NCBI RefSeq assembly: GCF_001898575.1
Contig: NZ_MKUD01000072.1
Location: 76,576-140,575 of the forward strand
Source of the DNA: Spirosoma sp. 48-14
GTDB taxonomy: Bacteria; Bacteroidota; Bacteroidia; Cytophagales; Spirosomataceae
Length of the DNA stretch: 64,000 nucleotides
Direction of reading: 5' to 3'
Shown here: piece after piece, positions 15,159 to 23,494 of the stretch
Position numbering within the stretch: the stretch's first letter is position 1
Layout: every line of letters starts with the position of its first letter
Program-made: the position numbers and the translations under genes
Notes under the pieces: generated by a model
What the model was told of the DNA's origin: nothing
Database searches by the model: none
The model's input: the letters and a program-made list of their open reading frames with translations, nothing else

Positions 15159-17681
15159 TTATTCACTAACAACCGTTTCAGGTTCAGAGGGCGTAGTGCC
15201 GCCTTCCTCACCTTCTTCCTGCTTAATTTTAGTAACCGACGAAATTTCATCCCCATCGCGCAGACTGATCAGCCGAACGCCCTGGGTATTTCGTCCGATA
15301 ACACTGATATCCCCTACTGGAGTCCGAATGGCAATCCCCGATTTGTTTATGATCATCAGATCGTCAGCATCTTCCACATCCAGTATCGCTACCAATCGTC
15401 CTACTTTTTCGGTGACCTTCAGCGTCCCCACTCCTTTCGCCCCCCGGTTCGTAATCCGGTATTCATCAATCTCGGAACGCTTGCCATACCCTTTCTCGGA
15501 TACGACCAGTAACTGCGCCTGCTGTGAGTCGATGCATACCATACCGACCACATGATCGGTTGTATCCTCTTCATCCAGCGAGATGCCACGAACCCCGGCA
15601 GCTGTACGACCCATCGGCCGAACACGGCTTTCGTGGAACCGAACCGCTTTTCCCGCACTCGACGCAATCACAATATCGTTATCGCCATTGGTCATGCACA
15701 CCCCGATCAGTTGGTCATCTTCATCAATCGTAATCGCAATGATACCGTTCTGACGTGGGCGGGAAAAGGCTTCGAGCATGGTTTTCTTAATCGTTCCCTG
15801 CCGTGTACACATCACAATGTAGTTATTGTTGATGTAGTCCTCATTCTTGAGGTCAGTCACGTTGATCACCGCCCGCACTTTATCGTCAGACTCAATATTG
15901 ATAAAGTTAGCCAGGGGCCGCCCTTTCGATATCCGTGATCCTTCGGGCAGTACATGTACGGGCACCCAATATAGTCGCCCTTTCTGGGTAAACGCCATCA
16001 GGGTGTTATGCATGGTCGCCGTGAACAGGTGCTCGGTGAAATCCTCTTCCTTAGTGACAGCTGCTTTCGCACCTACCCCACCGCGCCCCTGCGACCGGTA
16101 TTCGGTAGTTGGCGTCCGCTTGATATACCCCTCATGCGAAATGGTAATCACCATGTCCTCATCGGCAATCAGAGACAGATCGCTGATGTTGCCATCGCCC
16201 AGCGGATTGATCTGCGTCCGGCGTTCATCGCCATAGCGGGCACGGATGTCGATCAGTTCGCCTTTTATTACTTCCCGCTTCCGCTCTTCGCTGGCCAGAA
16301 TCGCACGCAGTTCGGCAATCTCCTTCATCAACTCATCGTACTCCTGCTGTAGCTTGTCCCGTTCCAGGCCTGTCAGCCGTTGCAGACGCATTTCCAGGAT
16401 CGCTTTTGCCTGCACATCACTCAGAGAAAACTGCTCCATCAGACCCGTCCGGGCTATTTCTGGATCACGCGAGGAACGAATCAGGTTGATAACCGCATCA
16501 ATGTTATCAAGGGCAATCAACAGTCCTTCCAGAATATGTGCCCGCTTTTCAGCCTCCCGGAGTTCGTATAGGGTCCGTCGGGTTACTACCTCGAATCGGT
16601 GTTCGACGTAGTATTTCATCATATCCTTCAGGTTTAGCAACATCGGCCGACCTTTAACCAGAGCGACGTTGTTGATACTGAACGACGATTGCAGGGCAGT
16701 ATGCTTATAGAGGTTGTTCAGGACAACATTAGGGATGGCATCCTTACGGAGATCATACACGACTCGCAGTCCGTCCCGATCCGACTCATCCCGGAACGCG
16801 GTAATGCCTTCGATCTTCTTGTCGTTGATAAGCTCAGCCGTTTTTTCAAGCATTACCGCCTTGTTGACCATGTACGGAACATCTGTCACAATGATCTGGG
16901 TTTTGCCCTTGTTTTCTTCAATGGTCGCATTAGCCCGGATAACGACCCGGCCACGGCCTGTTTTGAAGGCTGACTTCACCCCTTCCATGCCATAGATGGT
17001 CGCCCCCGTCGGAAAATCAGGGGCTTTCACGTACTGCATCAGTTCTTCAACGGTGATGTCCGTATTATCCAGATAGGCAATGATTCCATCGACCACTTCG
17101 GTCAGGTTATGCGGGGCCATGTTAGTAGCCATACCGACCGCAATCCCCGACGAACCGTTGAGCAGCAGATTGGGTAATTTCGCGGGTAAAACGGTTGGCT
17201 CTTCGAGCGAATCATCGAAGTTTGGCTGAAAATCAACCGTTTCTTTATAAATGTCATTTAGCAGTTCTTCGGCTATCCGCTTCAACCGGGCTTCGGTATA
17301 CCGCATAGCTGCCGGCGAGTCGCCATCAATGGAGCCAAAGTTCCCCTGCCCATCGACCAACGGATACCGGAGCGACCAGTCCTGCGCCATCCGTACCATA
17401 GTATCATATACCGAGGCATCACCGTGTGGGTGGTATTTACCCAGCACTTCCCCGACAATACGCGCTGATTTTTTGTGGGGCTTGTTGTAACTAACACCCA
17501 GTTCAGCCATTCCGAACAACACCCGGCGGTGTACCGGCTTCAGCCCGTCACGCACGTCGGGAAGGGCGCGGGAAATAATAACCGACATCGAATAATCGAT
17601 ATAGGCACCGCGCATTTCGTCCTCAATGTTAATAGGAATGATGTTACTGGGAGATTCGAGGTCGGGATTTTCGTCCGCCAT
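15159..17681 (-). CDS. gyrA: DNA gyrase subunit A
   Basis: The subunit of the type II topoisomerase that cuts and rejoins DNA; with GyrB it introduces negative supercoils. The 840-residue protein has the breakage-reunion domain with VDGQGNFGSIDGDSPAAMRYTE (catalytic Tyr near residue 121), a coiled-coil region with the LQRLTGLERDKL motif, and a C-terminal six-bladed wrapping domain. The GyrA-box region reads SQGRGGVGAKA. The acidic tail (EEGEEGGTTPSEPETVVSE) is normal for the phylum. It has its own promoter and terminator. Confidence 0.96.
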   Translation of the reverse strand: MADENPDLESPSNIIPINIEDEMRGAYIDYSMSVIISRALPDVRDGLKPVHRRVLFGMAELGVSYNKPHKKSARIVGEVLGKYHPHGDASVYDTMVRMAQDWSLRYPLVDGQGNFGSIDGDSPAAMRYTEARLKRIAEELLNDIYKETVDFQPNFDDSLEEPTVLPAKLPNLLLNGSSGIAVGMATNMAPHNLTEVVDGIIAYLDNTDITVEELMQYVKAPDFPTGATIYGMEGVKSAFKTGRGRVVIRANATIEENKGKTQIIVTDVPYMVNKAVMLEKTAELINDKKIEGITAFRDESDRDGLRVVYDLRKDAIPNVVLNNLYKHTALQSSFSINNVALVKGRPMLLNLKDMMKYYVEHRFEVVTRRTLYELREAEKRAHILEGLLIALDNIDAVINLIRSSRDPEIARTGLMEQFSLSDVQAKAILEMRLQRLTGLERDKLQQEYDELMKEIAELRAILASEERKREVIKGELIDIRARYGDERRTQINPLGDGNISDLSLIADEDMVITISHEGYIKRTPTTEYRSQGRGGVGAKAAVTKEEDFTEHLFTATMHNTLMAFTQKGRLYWVPVHVLPEGSRISKGRPLANFINIESDDKVRAVINVTDLKNEDYINNNYIVMCTRQGTIKKTMLEAFSRPRQNGIIAITIDEDDQLIGVCMTNGDNDIVIASSAGKAVRFHESRVRPMGRTAAGVRGISLDEEDTTDHVVGMVCIDSQQAQLLVVSEKGYGKRSEIDEYRITNRGAKGVGTLKVTEKVGRLVAILDVEDADDLMIINKSGIAIRTPVGDISVIGRNTQGVRLISLRDGDEISSVTKIKQEEGEEGGTTPSEPETVVSE

Positions 17682-17748
17682 TTGTCAAAGGAGTTTCGCA
17701 GAAAATTACTATTCCGGTTTACACAATTGGCGTAAACCGCGTTATAGA

Positions 17749-17756
17749 CAAATATA
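17749..17756 (-). promoter_or_regulatory. promoter -7 box for gyrA
   Basis: TATATTTG on the minus strand, about 68 bases upstream of the ATG. No exact TTTG in the -33 position. Confidence 0.55.
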
Positions 17757-18036
17757 CAAAATTTTCGGGAGAAAACAGAAATAAACCCCTACTAATGGGC
17801 GAAAATGGGTCAAAAACCAACAAATAGTCCCCATCGGTACGCCCAGGAAATCGGCAGCTAGCCTGCCCTTATCTTCCAGTTGAAATACAATTCTATTTCA
17901 ACTAAAACCCACCGTAATTTCACCCAAAAACCAAGCGATACGTATACAGCTTGTAGGTACTGATTAACAGGCGATTGATACTATACGTGCCTTTGTTCAA
18001 TCAGATTTTTTAAATGGTGGGGTTATTATTGGTTGA

Positions 18037-18056
18037 GGCCAAGCACCGGCTTGGCC
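18037..18056. repeat. single palindrome of the GGCCAAGC...GCTTGGCC family
   Basis: GGCCAAGCACCGGCTTGGCC, six bases beyond the stop of the RES toxin gene. It may double as that operon's terminator hairpin. Confidence 0.7.
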
Positions 18057-18062
18057 GCCGAA

Positions 18063-18512
18063 CTACAGCTTAATTCTGGGATCGAACACAAATGGCTCGG
18101 TACCGACCAGCGTAATGTGCGAAAAATCGGGGTGGGCTGGGTTAATCAAGTAATTGGATTCGTGTGGTATAATGGCCGATGGCACTTTTAGAATAGCCGT
18201 ACGCCCTTCCAGCAACCACTCCCCTCCTATTCGTTGACAGGCATCATACTGCTGAAACTCAAACCAGTTCGCCGGTAAGGTCTCCGACCGAATCACAGTC
18301 ACCGATACCGCATCAGGAATCTCGATCAGCATCACCCGGAAATCATCCAGCAGCCCTTCCCCACTTCGGTGCACCACATTTTCCAGGCACGCCAATGCCC
18401 GGCTGGCTGCGGTATAAATCACGAATTGACCGCGACTATTCCAGCGAGCCGCTCCTCCTGAAGCCACCAGACGACTGGCATACGCAGCTTTGGTAATTCG
18501 ATATACCCGCAT
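18063..18512 (-). CDS. RES-domain toxin (NAD+-depleting type)
   Basis: A 149-residue RES-fold protein. The family motifs are visible: N-terminal VYRITKA, then GAARWNSRGQFVIYTAASRALACLENVVH, containing the conserved Arg and Glu. Characterised RES toxins degrade NAD+ by phosphorolysis or ADP-ribosylate a target; which applies here cannot be read. The start overlaps the antitoxin stop by one base, so the two are translated together, with the antitoxin first. Confidence 0.88.
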   Translation of the reverse strand: MRVYRITKAAYASRLVASGGAARWNSRGQFVIYTAASRALACLENVVHRSGEGLLDDFRVMLIEIPDAVSVTVIRSETLPANWFEFQQYDACQRIGGEWLLEGRTAILKVPSAIIPHESNYLINPAHPDFSHITLVGTEPFVFDPRIKL

Positions 18513-18895
18513 CAGGCCAGATCGCCGTATTCAATACGAATCAACTCATCCAGAATCAGGTCGATCCCCCCAGACGTATGCAACAAGTCAAATGGCACCT
18601 GATTCCCGAGTCCATACGCGGGTTTATCCATCCACCGCCGAAAAGCCGCAGCCGATCCAAATACCGACTCACCCGTTTGAAAAAGAGCCATAATCTTCAG
18701 CACTTTCTCGCTATCCTGTGGATTGAGCTTTTTTTGCTCACGTTCATAGCGCTGAAACGTTTTCAGCGAGGTATCGAACACCTCCGCCAGTTGTTCGCGT
18801 TTATAGCCGCTTAGGTCAGCTATTTCAAAAAAACGAGTCGCCGGAACGCCTTTGAGAGCGGAAAAAACGAGAGCTGTTCGATCTAAAGGTTTCAT
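18512..18895 (-). CDS. Xre/MbcA/ParS-type antitoxin
   Basis: A 127-residue antitoxin of the RES/Xre family. The N-terminal half carries a Xre-like helix-turn-helix (ATRFFEIADLSGYKREQLAE...SLKTFQRYEREQKKLN). The C-terminal half is the toxin-binding DUF2384-type domain (VFGSAAAFRRWMDKPAYGLG and PFDLLHTSGGIDLILDELIR). The frame extends to 18928, but the -7 box at 18900-18907 lies inside that extension, so the ATG at 18895 is used. That ATG is so close to the promoter that the mRNA may be leaderless. Confidence 0.88.
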   Translation of the reverse strand: MKPLDRTALVFSALKGVPATRFFEIADLSGYKREQLAEVFDTSLKTFQRYEREQKKLNPQDSEKVLKIMALFQTGESVFGSAAAFRRWMDKPAYGLGNQVPFDLLHTSGGIDLILDELIRIEYGDLA

Positions 18896-18899
18896 GATA

Positions 18900-18940
18900 C
18901 AAACGTAAGAATTTTGTCCTGAAAACACAGAATTTTGTCC
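18900..18940 (-). promoter_or_regulatory. promoter and direct-repeat operator of the RES/Xre operon
   Basis: TACGTTTG (18900-18907, minus strand) fits the -7 box. Immediately upstream are two perfect 12-base direct repeats, GGACAAAATTCT on the minus strand, at 18908-18919 and 18929-18940. They are 21 bases apart (two helical turns) and cover the -33 region, an arrangement expected for autoregulation by the Xre antitoxin. Confidence 0.65.
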
Positions 18941-19081
18941 AATAATTCACCGCTCCCTCGAATATTACAAACCTAACGACCGCTGAATAGTTGTTTATGC
19001 ATCAATCATTTCGGGCAGTTACAATTCTTCAGGATGCCGAAACTGCTCTCTATTCCAATTCACAATTAATTATATAACGTT

Positions 19082-19660
19082 ATGAAAAAGGTAAGTTTAA
19101 TGCTGTTACTCGCTGTGAGCACCCTTAGTTTTCAGGCATGCAGTAGTAAAAAATCAGAAAGTACAGACAGCGTTGAGAACGCTGAAAATGCCAATGAAGC
19201 CAAAGAAGATGCGGGTACGGCACCCGATGAGAACACTACAGAGTTTGCGGTAAAAGCAGCCAATGGTGGTATGATGGAGGTTGAGCTTGGGCGACTGGCT
19301 CAGGAGAAAGCAGCCAGTAAGGATGTGAAGGACTTTGGCGCCATGATGGTAAAAGATCATTCGATGGCCAATGATGAGTTAAAAAATATTGCGGCTACAC
19401 AAAATATAACCCTGCCCGCTACCCTGGGTGAGGACGAACAGAAACATGTAAACGAGTTGGCCAAGCTGTCGGGCAAAGAGTTCGATAAAAAGTATGTAAG
19501 CATGATGGTCGATGACCATAAGGATGACATCGACGAATTCAAGAAGGCGGCTGAAAACGATAAAACGAACCCAGCCGTTAAAGACTTCGCCACTAAAACG
19601 CTACCAACGCTCCAAAAGCACCTGGATGCCATCACGGCCATCGATAAATCGATGAAGTAA
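19082..19660 (+). CDS. DUF4142 lipoprotein
   Basis: A 192-residue lipoprotein. The signal peptide ends in LSFQACSS, so the lipidated Cys is near residue 20. An acidic D/E/N/A-rich linker (25-55) follows, then the DUF4142 four-helix domain with FAVKAANGGMMEVELGRLAQ, DVKDFGAMMVKDHSMANDEL and YVSMMVDDHKDDIDEFKKAA. The paired MxxDH motifs are typical of this ferritin-like family; its function is not established. A terminator follows directly. Confidence 0.85.
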   Translation: MKKVSLMLLLAVSTLSFQACSSKKSESTDSVENAENANEAKEDAGTAPDENTTEFAVKAANGGMMEVELGRLAQEKAASKDVKDFGAMMVKDHSMANDELKNIAATQNITLPATLGEDEQKHVNELAKLSGKEFDKKYVSMMVDDHKDDIDEFKKAAENDKTNPAVKDFATKTLPTLQKHLDAITAIDKSMK

Positions 19661-19686
19661 TAGTCATAAGTGTTTAGCTTGATCCT

Positions 19687-19719
19687 TGTCCCTACCCAGT
19701 TCACTACCAGGTAGGGACA
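19687..19719 (+). terminator. terminator after the DUF4142 gene
   Basis: A perfect 10-bp stem TGTCCCTACC/GGTAGGGACA with a 13-base loop, followed by TTTTCT. Confidence 0.8.
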
Positions 19720-19736
19720 TTTTCTACTCTAATCCA

Positions 19737-20078
19737 ATGAAAGTAACAGGAATTTTCATGGCTGTTTGCTTCACCATACTACTGGCACAACAGACCCAGG
19801 CCCAGTCTACTACGGGTGGGCGGAGTGGTGGCTCAACGGCATCAACAGGTACGGGTTACGAAACCAGTGGCCGACGACCAGCCGAAACCAGCGCTTCCAG
19901 TATGACGGTAGCCGACGAAGGATCGCAACGAGGGTATCTGTTTATTCCACCGACTCCAAAACCAAACCGGGCTGCATCACCGGATGGTACCCAACCCACG
20001 AAATCGCTCAACCGGAAAGCAGCCACTACCGACACGCTCCCGGCTCGACGAAAATCAACGAAACGGCAGCAACGCTAA
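19737..20078 (+). CDS. small secreted low-complexity protein (113 aa)
   Basis: The start at 19737 gives a clear signal peptide (MKVTGIFMAVCFTILLAQQT, cleaved near QAQ); upstream codons of the frame lie in the preceding terminator. The mature part is rich in S, T, G, R and P, with a basic tail RRKSTKRQQR, and is probably disordered. No family recognised. Confidence 0.6.
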   Translation: MKVTGIFMAVCFTILLAQQTQAQSTTGGRSGGSTASTGTGYETSGRRPAETSASSMTVADEGSQRGYLFIPPTPKPNRAASPDGTQPTKSLNRKAATTDTLPARRKSTKRQQR

Positions 20079-20099
20079 TTAGCATTTCATCCCACAAAC

Positions 20100-20141
20100 G
20101 GGGTATAACCGGATCAGGTAGCTGGCTCCTTGTTATACCCC
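20100..20141 (+). terminator. terminator after the small secreted protein
   Basis: A 10-bp stem GGGGTATAAC/GTTATACCCC with a 22-base loop, followed by ATTTTATTT. Confidence 0.75.
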
Positions 20142-20219
20142 ATTTTATTTAGTTGCAATCCATTTCCGGGTAATACTATCTGTCAATTGCCGAAATCGTA
20201 TAGCAGCCATCCACATAAA

Positions 20220-20249
20220 AAAGGCCCTTCCATCACTAGAAGGGCCTTT
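20220..20249 (-). terminator. terminator of dnaK
   Basis: An 11-bp stem AAAGGCCCTTC/GAAGGGCCTTT with an 8-base loop. On the minus strand it is followed by a U-rich run (the A-run at 20217-20222). Confidence 0.8.
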
Positions 20250-20312
20250 CAAAAAATCAGGTTAATCAGGAAAATGAGGTAAATCCTGCCGGGCCGCCGG
20301 GGCGGTTCAGCA

Positions 20313-22238
20313 CTACTTCACTTCTTCGTAAGGCACATCGGAGACATTATCACCGGCGGGTTCGCTCTGACTCGCTCCGTTTCCATTTCCTCCGAATCCG
20401 GCTCCATCGGCTGGGTTAGCTCCTGCCCCATTGGTCGCATTATACAGTTCCTGTGAAGCAGTTGACCAGGCAGCGTTCAATCCTTCGATAGCGCTGTCGA
20501 TAGCGGCAGCATCGCGCGAACCATGCGCCGTACGCAGGGTGGTCAGGGCCGCTTCGATGGCCGACTTATTCCCTTCTGATAGTTTATCGCCATATTCCTT
20601 CAATTGCTTCTCGGTCTGGAAGATCATCGAATCCGCCTGGTTGACTTTCTCGATTTTTTCCCGTTCAGACTTATCGGCAGCCTCGTTGGCTTTAGCTTCT
20701 TCACGCATCCGGTTGATTTCCGTTTCGGTTAGACCGCTCGATGCTTCAATCCGGATTTTCTGTTCTTTACCCGTACCTTTATCTTTAGCCGTTACGTGCA
20801 GTATACCGTTGGCGTCGACGTCAAAGATTACTTCGATCTGTGGTACACCCCGAGGAGCAGGTGGAATATCGGACAGGATAAACCGGCCTAGTTGACGGTT
20901 CTGAGCTGCCATTGGCCGTTCGCCCTGCAACACGTTGATTTCTACGCTTGGCTGGTTGTCCGAAGCAGTCGAATAGGTTTCCGTTTTCTTGGTCGGAATG
21001 GTCGTGTTAGCGTCGATCATCTTGGTGAACACACCGCCCATTGTTTCGATACCCAACGACAGTGGAATCACGTCGAGCAGCAGTACGTCTTTCACCTCAC
21101 CGGTCAACACACCACCCTGAATCGCTGCGCCAATGGCAACGGCTTCATCGGGGTTAACGGCTTTCGAGGGTTTCTTACCGAACAGTTTTTCAACTTCTTC
21201 CTGCACTTTCGGAATCCGGGTCGAACCACCAACCAGAATCACTTCGTCGATCTGACCAGCCGACATACCAGCATTTTTCAACGCGCGACGGCAAGGTTCC
21301 AGGCTCCGCTGAATCAGCGAATCAGCCAGTTGCTCAAATTTAGAACGGCTCAGCGAACGAACCAGGTGCTTTGGAATCCCATTCACCGGCATGATATACG
21401 GCAGGTTGATTTCCGTAGCGTTCGAGCTCGACAGTTCGATTTTTGCTTTTTCGGCCGCTTCTTTCAGCCGTTGCAGGGCCATTGGGTCCTGACGCAGATC
21501 GATGCCTTCGTCTTTCTTGAACTCATCGGCCAGCCAGTCGATAATCACCTGGTCGAAATCATCGCCACCGAGGTGCGTATCACCATCCGTCGATTTTACT
21601 TCGAAAACACCATCGCCAAGTTCCAGAATCGAAATATCAAACGTACCACCACCAAGGTCGAAAACGGCAATTTTCTGATCATGGTTCGTCTTGTCGAGAC
21701 CATACGCCAGAGCGGCTGCGGTTGGTTCGTTGATGATTCGTTTTACATCCAGACCCGCAATCTGACCCGCTTCTTTCGTCGCCTGGCGCTCGGCATCGTT
21801 GAAATACGCAGGTACCGTAATAACGGCTTCGGTTACGGTTTGGCCCAGGTAATCCTCAGCGGTCTGCTTCATCTTTTGCAGAATCAGCGCCGAAAGTTCC
21901 TGAGGTGTATATTGACGGTCGCCAATTTTAACCCGTGGGGTGCTGTTGGGGCCGCTCTGTACATCGTACGATACGTTTTTAACTTCGTTTGTTACTTCGT
22001 TAAAGCGTTTTCCCATGAAGCGCTTAATCGAAGAGATTGTATTTTTCGGGTTGGTGATGGCCTGGCGTTTGGCGGGAGCGCCTACTTTGCGTTCGCCGTT
22101 GCCGTTGTCCATAAATGCAACGACCGAGGGGGTTGTCCGGGCTCCTTCGGAGTTGGGGATTACAACCGGCTCGTTACCTTCCATCACGGCCACGCACGAG
22201 TTCGTGGTGCCTAAGTCAATACCAATAATTTTTCCCAT
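20313..22238 (-). CDS. dnaK: chaperone protein DnaK (Hsp70)
   Basis: An ATP-driven chaperone that holds and refolds client proteins with DnaJ and GrpE. The 641-residue protein starts MGKIIGIDLGTTNSCVAVM. It has the ATPase motifs (IINEPTAAALAYG, VFDLGGGTFDISIL, ILVGGSTRIPKVQ), the linker DVLLLDVIPLSLGIETMGG, the substrate domain, and ends in DVPYEEVK. Full length. It is alone, without dnaJ/grpE beside it. Its upstream region carries an unusual palindrome and a -24/-12-like element. Confidence 0.97.
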   Translation of the reverse strand: MGKIIGIDLGTTNSCVAVMEGNEPVVIPNSEGARTTPSVVAFMDNGNGERKVGAPAKRQAITNPKNTISSIKRFMGKRFNEVTNEVKNVSYDVQSGPNSTPRVKIGDRQYTPQELSALILQKMKQTAEDYLGQTVTEAVITVPAYFNDAERQATKEAGQIAGLDVKRIINEPTAAALAYGLDKTNHDQKIAVFDLGGGTFDISILELGDGVFEVKSTDGDTHLGGDDFDQVIIDWLADEFKKDEGIDLRQDPMALQRLKEAAEKAKIELSSSNATEINLPYIMPVNGIPKHLVRSLSRSKFEQLADSLIQRSLEPCRRALKNAGMSAGQIDEVILVGGSTRIPKVQEEVEKLFGKKPSKAVNPDEAVAIGAAIQGGVLTGEVKDVLLLDVIPLSLGIETMGGVFTKMIDANTTIPTKKTETYSTASDNQPSVEINVLQGERPMAAQNRQLGRFILSDIPPAPRGVPQIEVIFDVDANGILHVTAKDKGTGKEQKIRIEASSGLTETEINRMREEAKANEAADKSEREKIEKVNQADSMIFQTEKQLKEYGDKLSEGNKSAIEAALTTLRTAHGSRDAAAIDSAIEGLNAAWSTASQELYNATNGAGANPADGAGFGGNGNGASQSEPAGDNVSDVPYEEVK

Positions 22239-22295
22239 AACTGGATTTAGTTTCTTTAGAAAGCTGTGTAATAACTGACAGACATGACCTATCTA

Positions 22296-22347
22296 TCAAT
22301 ACAAATGCCAGCCGGGAAAAATGTTTGAATTGCTGTCAGATTGGCAG
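22296..22347 (-). promoter_or_regulatory. candidate heat-shock control region of dnaK
   Basis: On the minus strand CTGCCAATCTGACAG (22333-22347) is a near-palindrome with a 3-base centre. 21 bases further towards dnaK, TGGCATTTGTATTGA shows GG-N10-GA, the spacing of a sigma-54 -24/-12 element with GA in place of GC. No TAnnTTTG box is seen here. Confidence 0.3.
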
Positions 22348-22424
22348 ATTAAACGGCTGTCGGGGGCCAGAATGTCGCTTTCTGATCAAGTCCGTCGATA
22401 AATCGTGGCAGACCGTCAGGCTTT

Positions 22425-23327
22425 TCATTTCGTCCCCTGGATGATCAGCGTGCCGAACGGAACAGCCAGGGGCCCCTCCCCATATTGCTCCCGTAAACGA
22501 GCTGATACTTCTTCTTTGATCTGAGCGATGGTGGCCGGGTCGGCCTGTTTGAGCGCATTGACTACCGGAGCGGCTATTTCGGTTTTATTTCCCCAGTATT
22601 CGTCCACATCCTGATACATGACCTCCCCGACAACGGGGGTTTCCGTGACCTCCTTAAGGCCGGCATCCTCAAAAAAACCCGCGATCAGCCCCGGTTTTGC
22701 ACAGCGAAACATACCGGGCATCCCCACAGGCGGAGTTGGTAGTTGTAGTGTCCGGTTGATGATGCCCATCAGGAGACTGATCCAAGGGTTCTGCTCCGGG
22801 CCGCCCCATACCGAGGTAGCAACGCGACCGCCCGGTTTGAGTACACGCGCCATTTCGCGGGCAGCCAGTACCATATCCGGGAAAAACATATACCCCATCC
22901 GGCAACTCACAGCGTCGAAACTGGCGTCATCAAAAGGTAGGTTACTTACATCGGCCCACTGGGTCTGATAATTCGACAGCCCCCTCGCCTGCGCTTTCTC
23001 CTGGGCGGTGATGAGCATTCCTTCCGCCAGATCCGTACCAATCACCCTGCCTTTCGATACGATCGATGCGATGGTCAGCCCAGGCTCTCCGGTTCCGGTG
23101 GCAATGTCGAGTACGGTATCGGTGGGCTTGAGCGCCAATGCGTCGACAATGGCATCGCCCATGGGTTTGAGGAACTGCATAGTAAACTCATCCCATTTTT
23201 TCCATCCTGGCGCAAACTGATTCCATAATGCTCGCTGCTGATTTCGGATTCCTTCTTCGACCGTTTGCATAACTTTATCCATTTCGTGATGAGTAAAGCT
23301 AACCAGCTGATCATAAGCGGTATTCAT
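22425..23327 (-). CDS. class I SAM-dependent methyltransferase
   Basis: A 300-residue protein with a UbiE/Methyltransf_11-like fold: motif I VLDIATGTGEPGLTIA (near 95), acidic loop GTDLAEGMLITAQEKA, motif IV DASFDAVSCRMGYMFFPD, then LKPGGRVATSVWGG. The substrate is unknown. The resemblance to ubiquinone/menaquinone methyltransferases is generic, and the YxMFFPD region resembles small-molecule methyltransferases. An ATG 15 codons downstream (MDKVMQTVEEG) is an alternative start. Confidence 0.8.
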   Translation of the reverse strand: MNTAYDQLVSFTHHEMDKVMQTVEEGIRNQQRALWNQFAPGWKKWDEFTMQFLKPMGDAIVDALALKPTDTVLDIATGTGEPGLTIASIVSKGRVIGTDLAEGMLITAQEKAQARGLSNYQTQWADVSNLPFDDASFDAVSCRMGYMFFPDMVLAAREMARVLKPGGRVATSVWGGPEQNPWISLLMGIINRTLQLPTPPVGMPGMFRCAKPGLIAGFFEDAGLKEVTETPVVGEVMYQDVDEYWGNKTEIAAPVVNALKQADPATIAQIKEEVSARLREQYGEGPLAVPFGTLIIQGTK

Positions 23328-23374
23328 TAAACTTAGTGAGCGGTAACGGCGATCACCGAACGGTTATTTCCAAA

Positions 23375-23414
23375 CCGATGGGACCGGCGTTCAAAAAAAC
23401 GCCGGTCCCATCGG
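23375..23414. terminator. strong hairpin downstream of hemF
   Basis: A perfect 17-bp stem (23375-23391 with 23398-23414) and a 6-base CAAAAA loop. It separates hemF from the methyltransferase gene. Confidence 0.8.
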
Positions 23415-23494
23415 AACCGGCATTTTCGAACCATGTAATAAAGCTTTTTCACCTATACGCAGATGCCTGTTCAGCCGTTGCGTATCCGTGCAAT

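Larger units (their letters stand above)
17682..18062. other. intergenic region upstream of gyrA
   Basis: It holds the gyrA promoter (17749-17756) and a single palindrome (18037-18056) just beyond the stop of the RES toxin gene. Nothing else is recognised. Confidence 0.5.

Noticed and set aside
20892..22214. A 440-codon open frame on the plus strand, antisense to dnaK
   Set aside because: It lies wholly inside dnaK on the opposite strand, encodes a W/H/F/R-rich product with no family features, and is a shadow of GC-biased third positions.
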